DNA of 57,008 nucleotides from a virus. This document shows positions 22,885 through 29,856 of the stretch, piece after piece. Every line of letters begins with the position of its first letter. Position 1 is the first letter of the stretch. The stretch spans positions 1 to 57,008 of the IMG/VR virus record IMGVR_UViG_3300044611_000653. The stretch is one strand, 5' to 3'. The translations under genes and the position numbers were made by a program. Under the pieces are notes generated by a model. The model was given only the letters and a program-made list of their open reading frames with translations. It had not been told where the DNA came from and searched no databases.

Positions 22885-23116
22885 TTAACATCCTATCATA
22901 TCTATATGCCAATTCGTTATCAGCATATTTACTTTCGACTAAAACCTTAAGTTGGTGCTTAGATATTAATCTAGTTACCTTCTCAATGTTACCAGTTCCT
23001 ATTTCGAAAGTCAATGTTTCTTTGTTATATGAATCAGGATCTAATCCTCCAACCTCAGCGTCCCATATAGAAAAATGGAACGCCCTGGATGAATCTGCTT
23101 TTAATTTATAAAACAT
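22877..23116 (-). CDS. Hypothetical protein
   Basis: 79 residues from the ATG at 23116, which shares TAATG with the upstream stop; the upstream in-frame TTG is less likely. Beta-strand-rich (LTFEIGTGNIEKVTRLISKH). No family recognised. Confidence 0.55.
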   Translation of the reverse strand: MFYKLKADSSRAFHFSIWDAEVGGLDPDSYNKETLTFEIGTGNIEKVTRLISKHQLKVLVESKYADNELAYRYDRMLNV

Positions 23117-23748
23117 TAGTTCCAATCCACATCTGTGTCTTCAATTGACCAATCATTTACTTCAACATCATTGCCATATGATGTTAATGAAAGTTCATCT
23201 CCGAGTTTGTAATGAGCGTCAAAGTTATCAATCTCATCAAGTGGGACCTGAACAGTTACTTCAAAGTTAATAGTTCCAGTTACTGTAACTGTCTTTGATA
23301 ATTCAAAGCCAAACAGTTCTGATATTTGTTGAAGCGCTTCTTCTTTTGTATAATTAGGATTATACAATTCAACTAGAAGTTCCTCTAACTCATTAACTTT
23401 AAGTTTAAGGCCATTGTATAAATCATCAGCACGGCGACCTTGTTCAAGGGCCCATTCGATGTCGACTACCTTCTCTGTCGAGTAAGTTGTCTCCCCGTTA
23501 AAAATCTTCTTGTAAGTTACAAGTAGATTAGAGTTATACTCATTAGGTACTGCAGGTGTTATTGTTGCTCCATATGTTTCCATTTTATTCCTTTCGTTGG
23601 TTGAGAGTATTGTAGCATCTTGCACTGACAATAAGGTGGACCGTATCAAACAGTGTGAAATATTTGTAGCTTCCCCTTTTCGTGTTACCTCAATCAAGGC
23701 ATCACAATTAGTGCAAAGGTATGTATCCTTAAACCATTTGTCAGTCAT
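23116..23748 (-). CDS. Composite ORF: zinc-ribbon leader fused to a beta-rich protein with internal start
   Basis: The full frame (210 residues) starts at an ATGA overlap and encodes a CxxC segment (LCTNCDALIEVTRKGE). A complete TGTC-class promoter, the leader AACGAAAGGA and a second ATG (23583, METYGATITPAV) lie in frame inside it, so a 155-residue short form is probably the main product. The short form holds a helical middle (residues about 60-100) and strands at the end. Function unknown. Confidence 0.6.
   Translation of the reverse strand: MTDKWFKDTYLCTNCDALIEVTRKGEATNISHCLIRSTLLSVQDATILSTNERNKMETYGATITPAVPNEYNSNLLVTYKKIFNGETTYSTEKVVDIEWALEQGRRADDLYNGLKLKVNELEELLVELYNPNYTKEEALQQISELFGFELSKTVTVTGTINFEVTVQVPLDEIDNFDAHYKLGDELSLTSYGNDVEVNDWSIEDTDVDWN
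23609..23631 (-). promoter_or_regulatory. Leftward TGTC-class promoter (inside an ORF)
   Basis: Minus strand: TTGTCAGT (23631-23624), nine bases, TACAAT (23614-23609). Drives the short form beginning at 23583. Confidence 0.65.
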
Positions 23749-24479
23749 ACTTTAACCTTATGAACACTGCATTCTGCCATGGCCTGTTCATCTTGCCAAG
23801 ATCCTTGATTACAAAGTTCACAGAATTCACCGCATCCCTCTTCGCAGTATTCTATTGTATTGTAAGATTGACAGGCATAGCAACGATTTTGATATTCCAT
23901 TAATTCGTTAACCTCACCACGGACAATCTCGTATTCTCCGCCCCAACCTGTTTCTTCCTCAAATTCAAGGGTTAGTAAAGAGTTAGGAACAAGATTACTT
24001 AGTTTAGTTAATATAGTTACAGCAGGTGACCAAGCAGTATTATATTTATATACCAACCAGTTATCATCACCGTCTGATGTGTATTCAAGTAATTCAGTAT
24101 CAGGATACTCGTCACCGTCTGATACGGCTACATCCCATTTAGTTCCCCAGTTAGTTGTATTCCATGAATACCAATCTTTCTGAGTCATAGCATGCGCTAC
24201 CTCTTTAGCAAACCAATCAGGTGCACTCGTGTCTGTTCCTAGTCGTGTAGGCTGTTGAACATATTCTTGCATTGTAATACCGTCTTGTAGTGGAGAATGT
24301 ATATTCCAAAATGCAAAGACAGGATTAGAGTAAGTTGATTCTGTTATTTCCATTTTCATAGTTTCCATATTCCAACTATCGTGCCATACCATAAATGGCT
24401 CGTTAAGTTTATCTTTGATAAAATCTATCTCAGACTTTGGACCTTGGATTGTTAATGTGTTATACACCCAGTTAGGCAT
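23745..24479 (-). CDS. Api92-like (DUF1281-type) phage protein with Cys-rich tail
   Basis: 244 residues from the ATG at 24479, preceded by AACGAAAGGAATAAT; a longer frame to 24533 runs into the promoter. The start MPNWVYNTLTIQGPKSEIDFI is characteristic of Api92/DUF1281 proteins with a ferredoxin-like fold. The C-terminus (CYACQ, CEEGCGEFCELC) is a zinc-binding add-on. Function unknown; widespread in phages and plasmids. Confidence 0.7.
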   Translation of the reverse strand: MPNWVYNTLTIQGPKSEIDFIKDKLNEPFMVWHDSWNMETMKMEITESTYSNPVFAFWNIHSPLQDGITMQEYVQQPTRLGTDTSAPDWFAKEVAHAMTQKDWYSWNTTNWGTKWDVAVSDGDEYPDTELLEYTSDGDDNWLVYKYNTAWSPAVTILTKLSNLVPNSLLTLEFEEETGWGGEYEIVRGEVNELMEYQNRCYACQSYNTIEYCEEGCGEFCELCNQGSWQDEQAMAECSVHKVKV

Positions 24480-24504
24480 ATTATTCCTTTCGTTGAATAG
24501 CGCA

Positions 24505-24533
24505 ATTGTAGCAGAGTCAACTGACATTATCAA
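24505..24533 (-). promoter_or_regulatory. Leftward TGTC-class promoter with -35
   Basis: Minus strand: TTGATA (24533-24528), ATGTCAGT (24527-24520), TACAAT (24510-24505); the spacer is 17 bp. Confidence 0.72.
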
Positions 24534-24598
24534 GGATTTCAGGGCTTTTTATACACATGCCGTAAAAAAGAAAAATGGCCTTTACGTCTGGGGGCTTG

Positions 24599-24672
24599 CG
24601 ATCCATAACGGACTTGAACCGTCGACCTCTACCGTGACAGGGTAGCGCTCTAACCAACTGAGCTAATGGACC
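24599..24672 (-). tRNA. tRNA-Asp (GTC)
   Basis: Minus-strand cloverleaf of 74 nt: acceptor GGTCCAT/ATGGATC (one G-U), anticodon stem CTACC/GGTAG, loop CTGTCAC with anticodon GTC, and a T-arm with GTTCAAGTC. The CCA end is not encoded. It stands alone between the DUF932 gene and the Api92-like gene. Confidence 0.93.
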
Positions 24673-24679
24673 TAGATGT

Positions 24680-24697
24680 GGGGCCCTTTCGGGCCCC
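24680..24697 (-). terminator. GNRA-capped hairpin after the DUF932 gene
   Basis: GGGGCCC / GGGCCCC stem of seven pairs with a GAAA loop on the minus strand, between the DUF932 stop and the tRNA. No T-run, so processing or attenuation is as likely as termination. Confidence 0.55.
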
Positions 24698-24703
24698 AGT
24701 TGA

Positions 24704-25711
24704 TTAGGCTAACGCCTTAACCGCTTTGAGAATTTTATTCTTCTCTGCGGTAATGATTGGATCGAAACCACTTGCACCAGCATTTAGCGATTCGGTGTTA
24801 CCAGTACGGGCGGTACGGTAATAATCTAAACGCTCAGTCAATGCATTAAACGCACCCCAAGCAGTGCCTTTAATTGTGTTATTAGTTGGTGAGTTATGAT
24901 AAAGGTCATCAATTAAAACAACCTTATTCTCCCACTTCTTTAATGCGCCTTTAACATCTGCTTCAGGCTTTGGGTATAGATTGCGAATCAAATCCGAGAA
25001 TTGCTTATCGGTAATTGATTGCTTGAATAATTCGTCCGCTTCCTTTTGAAATGCATCTGCGTATGCAAATGTTAATCCCAATGCTTGACGGGCTTGCACA
25101 ATTCTACCTTCGGCAGTTTGTGTATGACGAATCTTGAATGATTGCTTAGCGCCCTTCATTGCAAGATTAAGAGTGTTTTGGCATACAACACGAACGGGTG
25201 TAATTGCTGCTTGAACCGCAACTGAACCGTCGTGAGATGTCCATACAATTAAATATAACTTAGTTTTATCGTTAATACCTTGTGGGTCTAATACGATCTC
25301 TCTAGGTATATCTAATGAGCCAAATACAACTTTGCCCTTTTTAATTGAGCCAGCAGATTCCCATTTAGCAGAATCGTTATCTAATACATTATCAGCAAAT
25401 GCGAATAACTCTTCATTCTGAACAGTTTTGTATCGCTTGCCAACTACTGATAAAACATCAGTGCCTTGGTCAAATGGATTATCACGAATGACAAAGAAAT
25501 TGTCTGATGTATTTCTCCATGTGTTTGGGATATGATCTGCAACATCTGACAAGCGGACATTCCAGTTATTCAACTTTGCTTCTTCAAGCATTGTTGCGGT
25601 AGTTACATTTTCATCTTGAGCGAAAATGCGATTTGCAAGATTATGCCAAGCAGGTGCACCACGCAATGCAAATGCTACTTGACCATCTTGCTCTTCGAGA
25701 TTATGAGCCAT
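24704..25711 (-). CDS. DUF932 phage/plasmid-like protein
   Basis: 335 residues. AHNLEEQDGQVAFALRGAPAWHNL at the N-terminus and PVRVVCQNTLNLAM in the middle are diagnostic for the DUF932 (TIGR03299) family, found in phages and plasmids; the biochemical role is unsettled, perhaps related to DNA replication or repair. Length is normal. The leader has AACGAAAGGA, and a TGTC-class promoter lies upstream. Confidence 0.88.
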   Translation of the reverse strand: MAHNLEEQDGQVAFALRGAPAWHNLANRIFAQDENVTTATMLEEAKLNNWNVRLSDVADHIPNTWRNTSDNFFVIRDNPFDQGTDVLSVVGKRYKTVQNEELFAFADNVLDNDSAKWESAGSIKKGKVVFGSLDIPREIVLDPQGINDKTKLYLIVWTSHDGSVAVQAAITPVRVVCQNTLNLAMKGAKQSFKIRHTQTAEGRIVQARQALGLTFAYADAFQKEADELFKQSITDKQFSDLIRNLYPKPEADVKGALKKWENKVVLIDDLYHNSPTNNTIKGTAWGAFNALTERLDYYRTARTGNTESLNAGASGFDPIITAEKNKILKAVKALA

Positions 25712-25738
25712 TTTATCCTTTCGTTTGGTTGAATGCTT

Positions 25739-25767
25739 ATTCTAACATACACGACTGACATTGTCTA
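25739..25767 (-). promoter_or_regulatory. Leftward TGTC-class promoter for DUF932 gene
   Basis: Minus strand: TAGACA (25767-25762), ATGTCAGT (25761-25754), TAGAAT (25744-25739); 17-bp spacer. Confidence 0.72.
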
Positions 25768-25816
25768 TCTTATTTGACATGAATTTGCGGGGGTTTTCCA
25801 CAGGGTGCCGTAAGGC

Positions 25817-25825
25817 TGTGGATAA
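25817..25825 (-). other. Perfect DnaA-box match
   Basis: TTATCCACA on the minus strand (TGTGGATAA on plus), next to TTTTCCACAGGG. A second perfect box lies at 29557-29565. Confidence 0.45.
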
Positions 25826-25853
25826 GTCCCCAGCTATTGAGGGCAGGGGAAAT

Positions 25854-25876
25854 GGGCCAGGGGACTAGGCTGGCCC
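25854..25876 (-). terminator. Hairpin downstream of the 25884 gene
   Basis: GGGCCAG/CTGGCCC stem of seven pairs with a nine-base loop, just beyond the stop of the leftward gene at 25884. No T-tract follows, so termination is uncertain. Confidence 0.45.
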
Positions 25877-25883
25877 AAGTTTA

Positions 25884-26096
25884 TTAGATTAAGTTATGAA
25901 TCTCTTCTGGAAAGAATGCTGCGAATACTTTTTTGTTTTCTTGTGTATCAACAACATATGCTTTAACATTGCCTTGGAATTTTTTTAAATTACTTTTAAC
26001 TAACTTAGTTAATGCATCACGATTATAACTATTTGCAGACCATAACGTTAGATCATGAGCTTTGTTAGCATCATAGATTTCTACTCTATACCGCAT
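25884..26096 (-). CDS. Small hypothetical protein
   Basis: 70 residues, beginning MRYRVEIYDANKAHDLTLW, with beta-alpha-beta character. Its promoter is of the ordinary type (TAGACA, 18 bp, TAAAAT) and overlaps the preceding hairpin. No family recognised. Confidence 0.6.
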   Translation of the reverse strand: MRYRVEIYDANKAHDLTLWSANSYNRDALTKLVKSNLKKFQGNVKAYVVDTQENKKVFAAFFPEEIHNLI

Positions 26097-26123
26097 TTGT
26101 TTCCTTTTGTAGTAGGGACAACT

Positions 26124-26158
26124 ATTTTAACATAAGGGGCTAGAGTTTGTCTAGCCCC
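26124..26158 (-). promoter_or_regulatory. Leftward promoter overlapping a 9-bp hairpin
   Basis: Minus strand: TAGACA (26153-26148), 18 bp, TAAAAT (26129-26124). A perfect stem GGGGCTAGA/TCTAGCCCC (26136-26158) covers the -35 and probably terminates the upstream leftward gene. Confidence 0.6.
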
Positions 26159-26166
26159 CATTATTA

Positions 26167-26589
26167 TTACAAGTATCTTGCGATAGCGTTGTAGGTGCTT
26201 GTGCTTACTGTATCCTCATCGGTCATTTTGAGAATACGGATAGCGTTTTCCATTTCCTCTCTCATCTCATTGTAAGAGTGGCGGTGGATTTCCTCGTAGT
26301 CCTTTTCAGGTTCAGCAGGGAAGTCTTTGCTATCGCAAATTAAATCAAAATCTACATTTAGAGTTTTGTTCCAAGCACGATAGTTGGTGCGTAGGTTTTC
26401 TGCTTTAGCAATTTTGCTAACTGCCCATGCCCCAATTTCTTTTTGCCATTTTTCCTGAGCCTTACGATACTTTGCTTCGTTTTCGTCTTGCTTCTTAAAG
26501 TCAGCCTCTAATTTGGCTAACCTAGTTTCTAAGGCTTTAATAACCTTAGTTGTAGCGATTTTTACGCTGATGGGTTTGCTTCTTGCCAT
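26167..26589 (-). CDS. Coiled-coil hypothetical protein
   Basis: 140 residues; a long charged helix (ALETRLAKLEADFKKQDENE, about 15-55) followed by a Trp-containing middle and acidic helical C-terminus. The leader carries ACGAAAGGC. Unknown function. Confidence 0.6.
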   Translation of the reverse strand: MARSKPISVKIATTKVIKALETRLAKLEADFKKQDENEAKYRKAQEKWQKEIGAWAVSKIAKAENLRTNYRAWNKTLNVDFDLICDSKDFPAEPEKDYEEIHRHSYNEMREEMENAIRILKMTDEDTVSTSTYNAIARYL

Positions 26590-26621
26590 TTGTATTGCCT
26601 TTCGTTAGGTGGGTTGGTTTG

Positions 26622-26762
26622 TTATGCTTTAACGCTTGTCCAGCGGTCTGTTCCATTTACATCAAGCAGAATACGATTAACTCCGCTTGGGTGGTTATCT
26701 ATTGCTTTGATAACTCCAGTAATACCACTTTGGGTGGTTGTGTATGTTGTTCCGATTTCCAT
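26622..26762 (-). CDS. Small beta-barrel-like protein
   Basis: 46 residues: MEIGTTYTTTQSGITGVIKA...RILLDVNGTDRWTSV, a strand-turn pattern like a KOW/SH3-type mini-barrel. The leader holds AACGAAAGGA seven bases upstream; a TGTC-class promoter precedes. Unknown function. Confidence 0.55.
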   Translation of the reverse strand: MEIGTTYTTTQSGITGVIKAIDNHPSGVNRILLDVNGTDRWTSVKA

Positions 26763-26785
26763 TTGTTTCCTTTCGTTGAGGTTGT

Positions 26786-26808
26786 ATTATAGCACCAGCC
26801 ACCGACAA
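26786..26808 (-). promoter_or_regulatory. Leftward TGTC-class promoter
   Basis: Minus strand: TTGTCGGT (26808-26801), nine bases, TATAAT (26791-26786). Confidence 0.7.
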
Positions 26809-27078
26809 TTAGTAGTCGGTTTCAGGTAGCCACGCTTGTAGGTGATGAGCCTCTATAATCGCATAGGCAGGGGCTTCAGGTTTGCCTTTCCAATATACGC
26901 CTTCAGGCAGTTTGATTAACTGATTAAGTTCATCAGCATAATAAGCATCAATAGCATCAATACATGGTGCTACCATAGATGATGGAACGGGTGGATAATG
27001 ATTACTTTGTAAGTGGATTAGAATTGCTTGGTCTAAGTCAAAACTCTCCGCTAAGTCCGTTGCTGTGTTGTATCCCAT
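26809..27078 (-). CDS. Hypothetical protein (MGYNTATDLAE type)
   Basis: 89 residues, alpha/beta, Ala/Tyr-rich. Leader AACGAAAGGA; TGTC-class promoter at 27102. The stop is adjacent to the spacer motif of the next promoter. No family recognised. Confidence 0.58.
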   Translation of the reverse strand: MGYNTATDLAESFDLDQAILIHLQSNHYPPVPSSMVAPCIDAIDAYYADELNQLIKLPEGVYWKGKPEAPAYAIIEAHHLQAWLPETDY

Positions 27079-27101
27079 TTGTTTCCTTTCGTTAGATTGG
27101 A

Positions 27102-27124
27102 ATTATAGCAGACTTAACTGACAT
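27102..27124 (-). promoter_or_regulatory. Leftward TGTC-class promoter
   Basis: Minus strand: ATGTCAGT (27124-27117), nine bases, TATAAT (27107-27102). Confidence 0.7.
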
Positions 27125-27131
27125 TTTTTAA

Positions 27132-27209
27132 GACACGCCCATATTTTTCAGGGTGATTTATACCACACCCTTAACGACACGCCCGACCCCGCAGCTATGT
27201 GGGCGCCTT
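27132..27209. repeat. Intergenic repeat unit with GACACGCCCGA
   Basis: Contains GACACGCCC (27132) and GACACGCCCGA (27176-27186) in a block (CAGGGTG, CACACCCTTAAC, GACCCCGCAG) repeated almost exactly at 28275-28322. It ends in a GC-rich GTGGGCGCC next to the stop of the 27210 gene. Confidence 0.65.
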
Positions 27210-27338
27210 TTATCCGCTAAGCCCGTCTTGATCTGTATCAGGTTTAGAATATAGCAAAACAAAAAGAAAAATAATAAATGGAGCAATTATTGCAATTGAT
27301 AAAATTGCTCCAATTATTTCACCTAACAAAAAATCCAT
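27210..27338 (-). CDS. Small single-pass membrane protein
   Basis: 42 residues: a short acidic N-terminus, a long hydrophobic helix (GAILSIAIIAPFIIFLFVLL) and a hydrophilic tail. AAGGGCCC precedes the ATG, and it starts six bases after the gp88-like stop, so the two are co-transcribed. Confidence 0.55.
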   Translation of the reverse strand: MDFLLGEIIGAILSIAIIAPFIIFLFVLLYSKPDTDQDGLSG

Positions 27339-27344
27339 GGGCCC

Positions 27345-28064
27345 TTATTTCTTAGTAGCAGAAAATCTTATATCTGCTTTACCATAAACACATAAGCCGC
27401 ATGACACACATGCGCTGCCGCTAGTAGAAATTAGCGGAATGCTTTTATTATTTTCAGGGCATTTAGCGCCAGGTTTACCAATTAATTCTTTCATAGTACT
27501 TTCTGTAACGCCGAAAGTTTTACCTAAGTATGCTAATCTAATTTTATTACCAGTCTTACGTAGATCATGCGCTATATCTTTATTCTCATCATCCGTTGAA
27601 TAATAAAGAGATAAGTTTTCGATACCGTCTAAGATAAGAGCAGCAGACTTAACTCGTGTATACACCCAGAATTGAATATCGGTATTAGTTAAAATAACGT
27701 ATTGCCATGCACGTGCATAAGTATCATTAAAAAAATCGCCATCCCAGTGGATACGGAACAATAATTTAGCATTTTTCTTTTCACAATCTTTTCTAAAATC
27801 ATTAATCATATTTTCTAATAAATCCACCATAGTAGGCTCGTCGGCGTCCTTAAGTAAATTCCAATTGTGAATGAGCACGTCTCTAACGCCCTTATATACT
27901 TTTTCTAATTTACCCGCATAACATACGCTTTCGCATATGCTAGTAGCGCCAGGGCATGAGAATTCCTTTCCCGCAGGCAGGCCGAAAGTATTAGCAATGG
28001 CAGAAGTCTTGCCATTTTTAGATACAAGATTAGTAACCTTGCGATCATTAGATCTTTTTAACAT
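27345..28064 (-). CDS. Gp88-like phage protein
   Basis: 239 residues from MLKRSNDRKV. The segment KTSAIANTFGLPAGKEFSCPGATSICESVCYAGK, described here by its ends, matches the actinophage gene-product-88 family with conserved cysteines; further Cys lie at the C-terminus (CPENN, CVSCGLC), suggesting a metal or Fe-S centre. Function unknown. A TGTC-class -10 lies seven bases before this ATG, so this form is leaderless; an upstream in-frame ATG (28094) shares TAATG with the previous gene and would add ten residues. Confidence 0.75.
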   Translation of the reverse strand: MLKRSNDRKVTNLVSKNGKTSAIANTFGLPAGKEFSCPGATSICESVCYAGKLEKVYKGVRDVLIHNWNLLKDADEPTMVDLLENMINDFRKDCEKKNAKLLFRIHWDGDFFNDTYARAWQYVILTNTDIQFWVYTRVKSAALILDGIENLSLYYSTDDENKDIAHDLRKTGNKIRLAYLGKTFGVTESTMKELIGKPGAKCPENNKSIPLISTSGSACVSCGLCVYGKADIRFSATKK

Positions 28065-28071
28065 GGGAGCA

Positions 28072-28094
28072 ATTATAGCAGCGGGAACCGACAT
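28072..28094 (-). promoter_or_regulatory. Leftward TGTC-class promoter (leaderless)
   Basis: Minus strand: ATGTCGGT (28094-28087), nine bases, TATAAT (28077-28072), then seven bases to ATG 28064. Confidence 0.68.
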
Positions 28095-28201
28095 TACAAA
28101 TCCCCCATTTCTGCATCGGCCATTCTTGACATAGCCCAATCTTGAGCTAAATCCCGATCATAGACAACGCTACAATCTAAATCAAAATCAAATTCGTCCA
28201 T
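28094..28201 (-). CDS. Very small acidic protein
   Basis: 35 residues (MDEFDFDLDCSVVYDRDLAQ...). Leader AACGAAAGGT and the TGTC-class promoter at 28230 support it; its stop forms TAATG with the upstream start of the gp88-like gene. Confidence 0.5.
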   Translation of the reverse strand: MDEFDFDLDCSVVYDRDLAQDWAMSRMADAEMGDL

Positions 28202-28229
28202 TAGTTTACCTTTCGTTGGGTGAATTGAT

Positions 28230-28252
28230 ATTATACCTAATACGGCTGACAT
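28230..28252 (-). promoter_or_regulatory. Leftward TGTC-class promoter
   Basis: Minus strand: ATGTCAGC (28252-28245), nine bases, TATAAT (28235-28230). Confidence 0.68.
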
Positions 28253-28274
28253 TTATTTGAAAACACCCAGTTTT

Positions 28275-28372
28275 TCAGGGTGTTTTTAGTCACACTCTTA
28301 ACGACACGCCCGACCCCGCAGCCCTGGGGGCGCCGACACGCCCGACTGCGTTGTAAGCTGCGACACGCCCGA
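28275..28372. repeat. Intergenic repeat with three GACACGCCCGA copies
   Basis: Second copy of the 27.1-kb block, with 11-mers at 28303, 28335 and 28362. The first part (CAGGGTG through GACCCCGCAG) is nearly identical to 27150-27194. Confidence 0.65.
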
Positions 28373-28374
28373 AA

Positions 28375-28506
28375 TTATATTAAATCAGATTTTTTATATT
28401 TAATTTTGCGTGTGTATTTTTTTTTATTGCGAATAGGTTGCGCCGCATTACTACGGCGCAACTCTTGTATTCGTTTTACTTTATCTAGAATTAAATTGGG
28501 GAACAT
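28375..28506 (-). CDS. Possible small basic protein
   Basis: 43 residues from an ATG at 28506 (MFPNLILDKVKRIQELRRSN...), ending in Lys/Arg-rich KKKYTRKIKYKK. It overlaps the end of the previous gene by 26 nt and lacks a clear RBS, so it is tentative. Confidence 0.35.
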   Translation of the reverse strand: MFPNLILDKVKRIQELRRSNAAQPIRNKKKYTRKIKYKKSDLI

Positions 28507-28672
28507 GATAACCGCTTGCTTCATAAAATTTGTTTGCGTCAAATTTAGGATTATCTTTAGCAAACATTAAAGCAAAATCCACAATTACTTTAGAAAATAA
28601 AGCAGGGTGAGTTTTATCTGAAATATATTTCATAATTTCAGCAGTAGCAATATAATCTTTACGGGTCATCAT
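28481..28672 (-). CDS. Conserved small phage protein (TRKDYIATAE type)
   Basis: 63 residues. TRKDYIATAEIMKYISDKTHPALF...FDANKFYEASGYHVP is a pattern I recognise from many actinophage small proteins of unknown function. ATGATGA overlap with the upstream gene. Confidence 0.68.
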   Translation of the reverse strand: MMTRKDYIATAEIMKYISDKTHPALFSKVIVDFALMFAKDNPKFDANKFYEASGYHVPQFNSR

Positions 28673-28869
28673 TTCTGCGACACCAATCCAATCCGATTAA
28701 AGTTTTTAGTATACATTTTGCCATTAGGCATAGATAAATTATATGTTGCTAATTCATCAGCAAAGCCGACATCATAACATTTCGCAAACGCTTCAAACGC
28801 TTGTAATGCGTCAGCAAATTGGTATGTGTATTCTAATTTGCCGTCATAGTAAGTATCTAGTCTATACAT
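28669..28869 (-). CDS. Small hypothetical protein
   Basis: 66 residues from the ATG at 28869, sharing TAATG with the upstream stop (an earlier in-frame ATG at 28881 lies inside that gene). MYRLDTYYDGKLEYTYQFADALQAF: strand then helix. Unknown. Confidence 0.58.
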   Translation of the reverse strand: MYRLDTYYDGKLEYTYQFADALQAFEAFAKCYDVGFADELATYNLSMPNGKMYTKNFNRIGLVSQK

Positions 28870-29000
28870 TAGATACCCCACACATCTTTAACACAATCGC
28901 AACTTTCCACATCATAGTTTTTTTCATCGCCCCAAAATATGAAGCCAGCACCGCCACACTCATCGCAAGCGACCCCGATTATTTCTGCTAGATTTCCCAT
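28869..29000 (-). CDS. Small Cys-rich (DnaJ-zinc-like) protein
   Basis: 43 residues. ACDECGGAGFIFWGDE and a later CDC resemble one CxxCxG zinc repeat of DnaJ. The leader reads AACGAAAGGA, with the TGTC-class promoter at 29032. Unknown function. Confidence 0.58.
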   Translation of the reverse strand: MGNLAEIIGVACDECGGAGFIFWGDEKNYDVESCDCVKDVWGI

Positions 29001-29031
29001 TTATAGTTTTCCTTTCGTTGTTGTTAATGTA

Positions 29032-29054
29032 ATTATAGCCTAAGCCACCGACAA
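29032..29054 (-). promoter_or_regulatory. Leftward TGTC-class promoter
   Basis: Minus strand: TTGTCGGT (29054-29047), nine bases, TATAAT (29037-29032). Confidence 0.7.
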
Positions 29055-29071
29055 AGTGGGAAGGACACGCC

Positions 29072-29194
29072 CTAAAGCGCACCCTCATTAAATAACCCGA
29101 TTTCTAAATCTAGTAATTCATCAGGGGTGGCTTCGGATAAATCTACCCAGCCAGCACCCTCATCATCTAAGCGAAATATTTCTATGTATCCCAT
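29072..29194 (-). CDS. Very small acidic protein
   Basis: 40 residues (MGYIEIFRLDDEGAGWVDLS...EGAL). Its ATG immediately follows the stop of the upstream gene (TAAATG). GACACGCCC overlaps its end. Unknown. Confidence 0.5.
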   Translation of the reverse strand: MGYIEIFRLDDEGAGWVDLSEATPDELLDLEIGLFNEGAL

Positions 29195-29386
29195 TTACTC
29201 ACCTACCTTAACCGCTATATTTCGGTAAGTATATTTACCAGTATCAGATTTAACCTGAACCAAATATCCTTCAGCATTTTCATAAAAAATATCTGATTTA
29301 TCTGCTGAGATAATTTCTCCACGCAGAGTTTTTGAGTTATAGATTTTACCAATTAGTAAATCTTGTATTGTGTATAAGTTAGCCAT
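29195..29386 (-). CDS. Small beta-rich hypothetical protein
   Basis: 63 residues: LYTIQDLLIGKIYNSKTLRG...GYLVQVKSDTGKYTYRN, strand-rich, SH3-like. The leader carries AACGAAAGGA, and the promoter is at 29423. No family recognised. Confidence 0.58.
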   Translation of the reverse strand: MANLYTIQDLLIGKIYNSKTLRGEIISADKSDIFYENAEGYLVQVKSDTGKYTYRNIAVKVGE

Positions 29387-29422
29387 TGTTAGCCACTTCC
29401 TTTCGTTTTGTTATATGCCGAT

Positions 29423-29445
29423 ATTATACTCTAACCCACCGACAA
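29423..29445 (-). promoter_or_regulatory. Leftward TGTC-class promoter
   Basis: Minus strand: TTGTCGGT (29445-29438), nine bases, TATAAT (29428-29423). Confidence 0.7.
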
Positions 29446-29658
29446 TTTGCATATTACTTGTGAGTAATCCCATATTTTGAGACGCTCAACTTATGTGTTC
29501 TTAATCACATTTAGCCTGTGGACGACACGCCCGACACGCCACGACACGCCCGAAAGTTATCCACAGATTTCAGGGCTTTTTTTTAATGTGTCTTAAATCA
29601 CATTTTGCCCCCACAGCTTTTGTGGGCGCTTCCGCCTTTTGTCAAGGCGACACGCCGT
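29446..29658. other. Gene-free segment: repeats, DnaA box, two hairpins
   Basis: GACACGCCCGA copies at 29524 and 29543 (plus a variant at 29533), a perfect DnaA box TTATCCACA (29557-29565), then two hairpins downstream of the 29659 gene: CCCACA/TGTGGG (29610-29626) and CGCCTT/AAGGCG (29633-29649). No ORF. Likely terminator plus regulatory or replication-related sequence. Confidence 0.6.
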
Positions 29659-29856
29659 TTAGTCTATGTGACCTTCCTCACGCATATATTCCTCATGCTC
29701 AATTAAACCAATAGAGAACGCAATCGGATCGCAACACTCTAAGATTTCGCTGGCGGTGAATGTTGATACTCCGATTTTATAAGTAGGATAAATCTCATCT
29801 AACATCTGGCAGAAACTTTCCTTTAATTCTAAATCCTTTTCAAATTGTGATTTCAT
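29659..29856 (-). CDS. Small acidic helical protein
   Basis: 65 residues; Glu/Cys-containing helices (FEKDLELKESFCQMLDEIYP). ATGA overlap with the upstream gene; last of the 29.6-30.5 kb cluster. Unknown. Confidence 0.58.
   Translation of the reverse strand: MKSQFEKDLELKESFCQMLDEIYPTYKIGVSTFTASEILECCDPIAFSIGLIEHEEYMREEGHID

Noticed and set aside
22785-23111. 108-codon rightward frame
   Set aside because: Antisense to two leftward genes that are coupled by start/stop overlaps; no expression signal.
24480-24533. Extended N-terminus of the Api92-like gene
   Set aside because: The added codons cover the -10 and leader of its own promoter; MPNW is the family's normal start.
27132-29657. CRISPR array
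   Set aside because: The repeats are 11 bases with irregular spacing and no spacers of constant length; no cas genes.
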